Shown piece after piece: positions 5,123-5,564 of a DNA stretch of 5,564 nt. The stretch spans positions 1 through 5,564 of the forward strand of contig CAMNJD010000137.1 of assembly GCA_946540705.1 (NCBI GenBank). The letters run 5' to 3'. Position numbers and translations under genes: made by a program. This DNA is from an uncultured Ruminococcus sp. (GTDB taxonomy: Bacteria; Bacillota; Clostridia; Oscillospirales; Ruminococcaceae). The first letter of the stretch is position 1. Each line of letters starts with the position of its first letter. The notes under the pieces are model-generated. The model was not told the DNA's origin. It did not search any database and was given only the letters and a program-made list of their open reading frames with translations.

Positions 5123-5143
5123 ACTCCAGTCTCCTTTATTTTG
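5105..5143 (+). terminator. Intrinsic terminator after the yolD-like gene
   Basis: AGGAGACT (5105-5112) pairs with AGTCTCCT (5128-5135) across a 15-base loop that can pair further (GGG with CTCC), followed by TTTATTTT. The left arm lies inside the last codons of the yolD-like gene and the loop contains its stop codon. There is no T-run in the leftward direction. Confidence 0.75.
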
Positions 5144-5161
5144 TATATCAAAACAAGAGTA

Positions 5162-5470
5162 TTATAATCCATTCCTCTCATGGAGTGTCCATTCAGGGAG
5201 ATCTTCCTTCGTGATTTCGTTTAGCTCTTTATCTGAGATATCCGAAGTATTAGCCAGTCTATTTGCTTGGTTTGACAGTGCAAGTTCAAACAGATTTCTC
5301 ATTTCACGGCCATTGTCCAGTACACATTTACCACCTCCCATAGAAAAATCTCTTTCGATTCGTCTGTATGGAACTGTCAATGAACTTACAAAAACCGAGC
5401 TGTATGCTTGTCTATCCTGATTATAGCAAAACAGTTCGACATAATTTCCATAACTGGAATAATTCTTCAA
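5162..5470 (-). CDS. Hypothetical protein, TTG start or shorter
   Basis: An unrecognised leftward open frame of 102 codons. It starts at TTG 5470 with no visible ribosome binding site. The first in-frame ATG is residue 44 (5341), preceded by a weak AGAGA, giving a 59-residue product beginning MGGGKCVLDNGREM. The body is soluble and acidic at the C-terminal end (LANTSDISDKELNEITKEDL) with no membrane helix, Cys pair or known motif that I can identify. It ends at TAA 5162-5164. The stretch is visibly richer in A/T than the genes to its left, which suggests a different origin. It could be a small gene, the 3' remnant of a larger one, or a chance frame; the protein-like composition favours one of the first two. 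Confidence 0.35.
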   Translation of the reverse strand: MKNYSSYGNYVELFCYNQDRQAYSSVFVSSLTVPYRRIERDFSMGGGKCVLDNGREMRNLFELALSNQANRLANTSDISDKELNEITKEDLPEWTLHERNGL

Positions 5471-5478
5471 ATTTTTTT

Positions 5479-5487
5479 ATTATACCA
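5479..5487 (-). promoter_or_regulatory. Leftward extended -10 box
   Basis: On the minus strand TGG-TATAAT (5487-5479) is an extended -10 element; the -35 position (CAAATT at 5507-5502) is poor. Transcription would start near 5472, virtually at the TTG codon at 5470, so it would give a leaderless message for the long form. A second extended -10, TGC-TATAAT at 5428-5420, would suit the shorter ATG form at 5341 better. Neither has a good -35. Confidence 0.3.
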
Positions 5488-5527
5488 TTTCAGATAGACA
5501 AAATTTGTACTTCTGAGAGATTTCGGC

Positions 5528-5560
5528 AAAAAAGAAAGAGCCGTTTTGTAACAGCTCTCT
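5528..5560 (-). terminator. Leftward intrinsic terminator of a gene beyond the right edge
   Basis: On the minus strand AGAGCTGTT (5558-5550) pairs with AACGGCTCT (5545-5537), with one G-U pair and an ACAA loop; two further outer pairs (G-U, A-U) are possible. It runs into TTCTTTTTTG (5536-5527). The T-run on this strand and its absence on the plus strand fix the direction. The gene it ends lies outside the window to the right. Confidence 0.7.
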
Positions 5561-5564
5561 GAGT

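Noticed and set aside
1..5564. CRISPR array, tRNA, rRNA, insertion sequence or integrase genes
   Set aside because: No regularly spaced repeats, cloverleaf, rRNA-like stretch or transposase/recombinase motifs were seen on either strand.

Overview
The window looks like chromosomal or accessory DNA from a low-to-mid GC Firmicute, most likely an anaerobic gut or rumen clostridium of the Ruminococcus/Oscillospiraceae type. The clues are Gram-positive ribosome binding sites (AAGGAGG-like), a consensus SigA-type promoter, a YxlE/F/G-like and SdpR/SdpI-like gene set, a Firmicute-style Y-family polymerase plus YolD pair, and a small dockerin-like gene fragment. The species cannot be fixed from the sequence alone.

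Left part (1-3138): an AT-rich leader carries a near-perfect extended -10 promoter with a dyad over the predicted transcription start. Behind it lies a compact five-gene rightward operon: a small two-helix PLDc_N membrane protein (YxlE-like), an ABC ATPase, an ABC-2 type permease, an ArsR/SdpR-family repressor without metal-site cysteines, and an SdpI-family membrane protein. Gaps are short or negative (ATGA overlap between ATPase and permease, 23-base overlap between repressor and sdpI-like gene), and a strong intrinsic terminator closes the unit. The likely logic is a self-regulated membrane-stress or peptide-toxin resistance module: a transporter plus an SdpI-type protection protein under the local repressor. 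The function is inferred from family and context; the substrate is unknown.

Middle part (3139-3530): this stretch has no intact gene. It is a patchwork of fragments. On the minus strand there is the C-terminal tail of an AbiEi-like antitoxin overlapping by ATGA the first codons of an AbiEii-like toxin, which then runs into what resembles the last helix of a dockerin. On the plus strand there is a piece of a zinc-ribbon protein that breaks off exactly where the next gene fragment starts.

Right part (3518-5143): a long open frame for a Y-family DNA polymerase (UmuC/DinB type) that has lost about its first 100 residues, including the first catalytic Asp, followed after 9 bases by an intact YolD-like gene and a terminator. 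Together they look like a translesion-synthesis cassette decapitated by recombination.

Right edge (5144-5564): AT-rich DNA with an unrecognised leftward open frame (TTG start, or a shorter ATG form), leftward extended -10 boxes, and a leftward intrinsic terminator belonging to a gene beyond the window.
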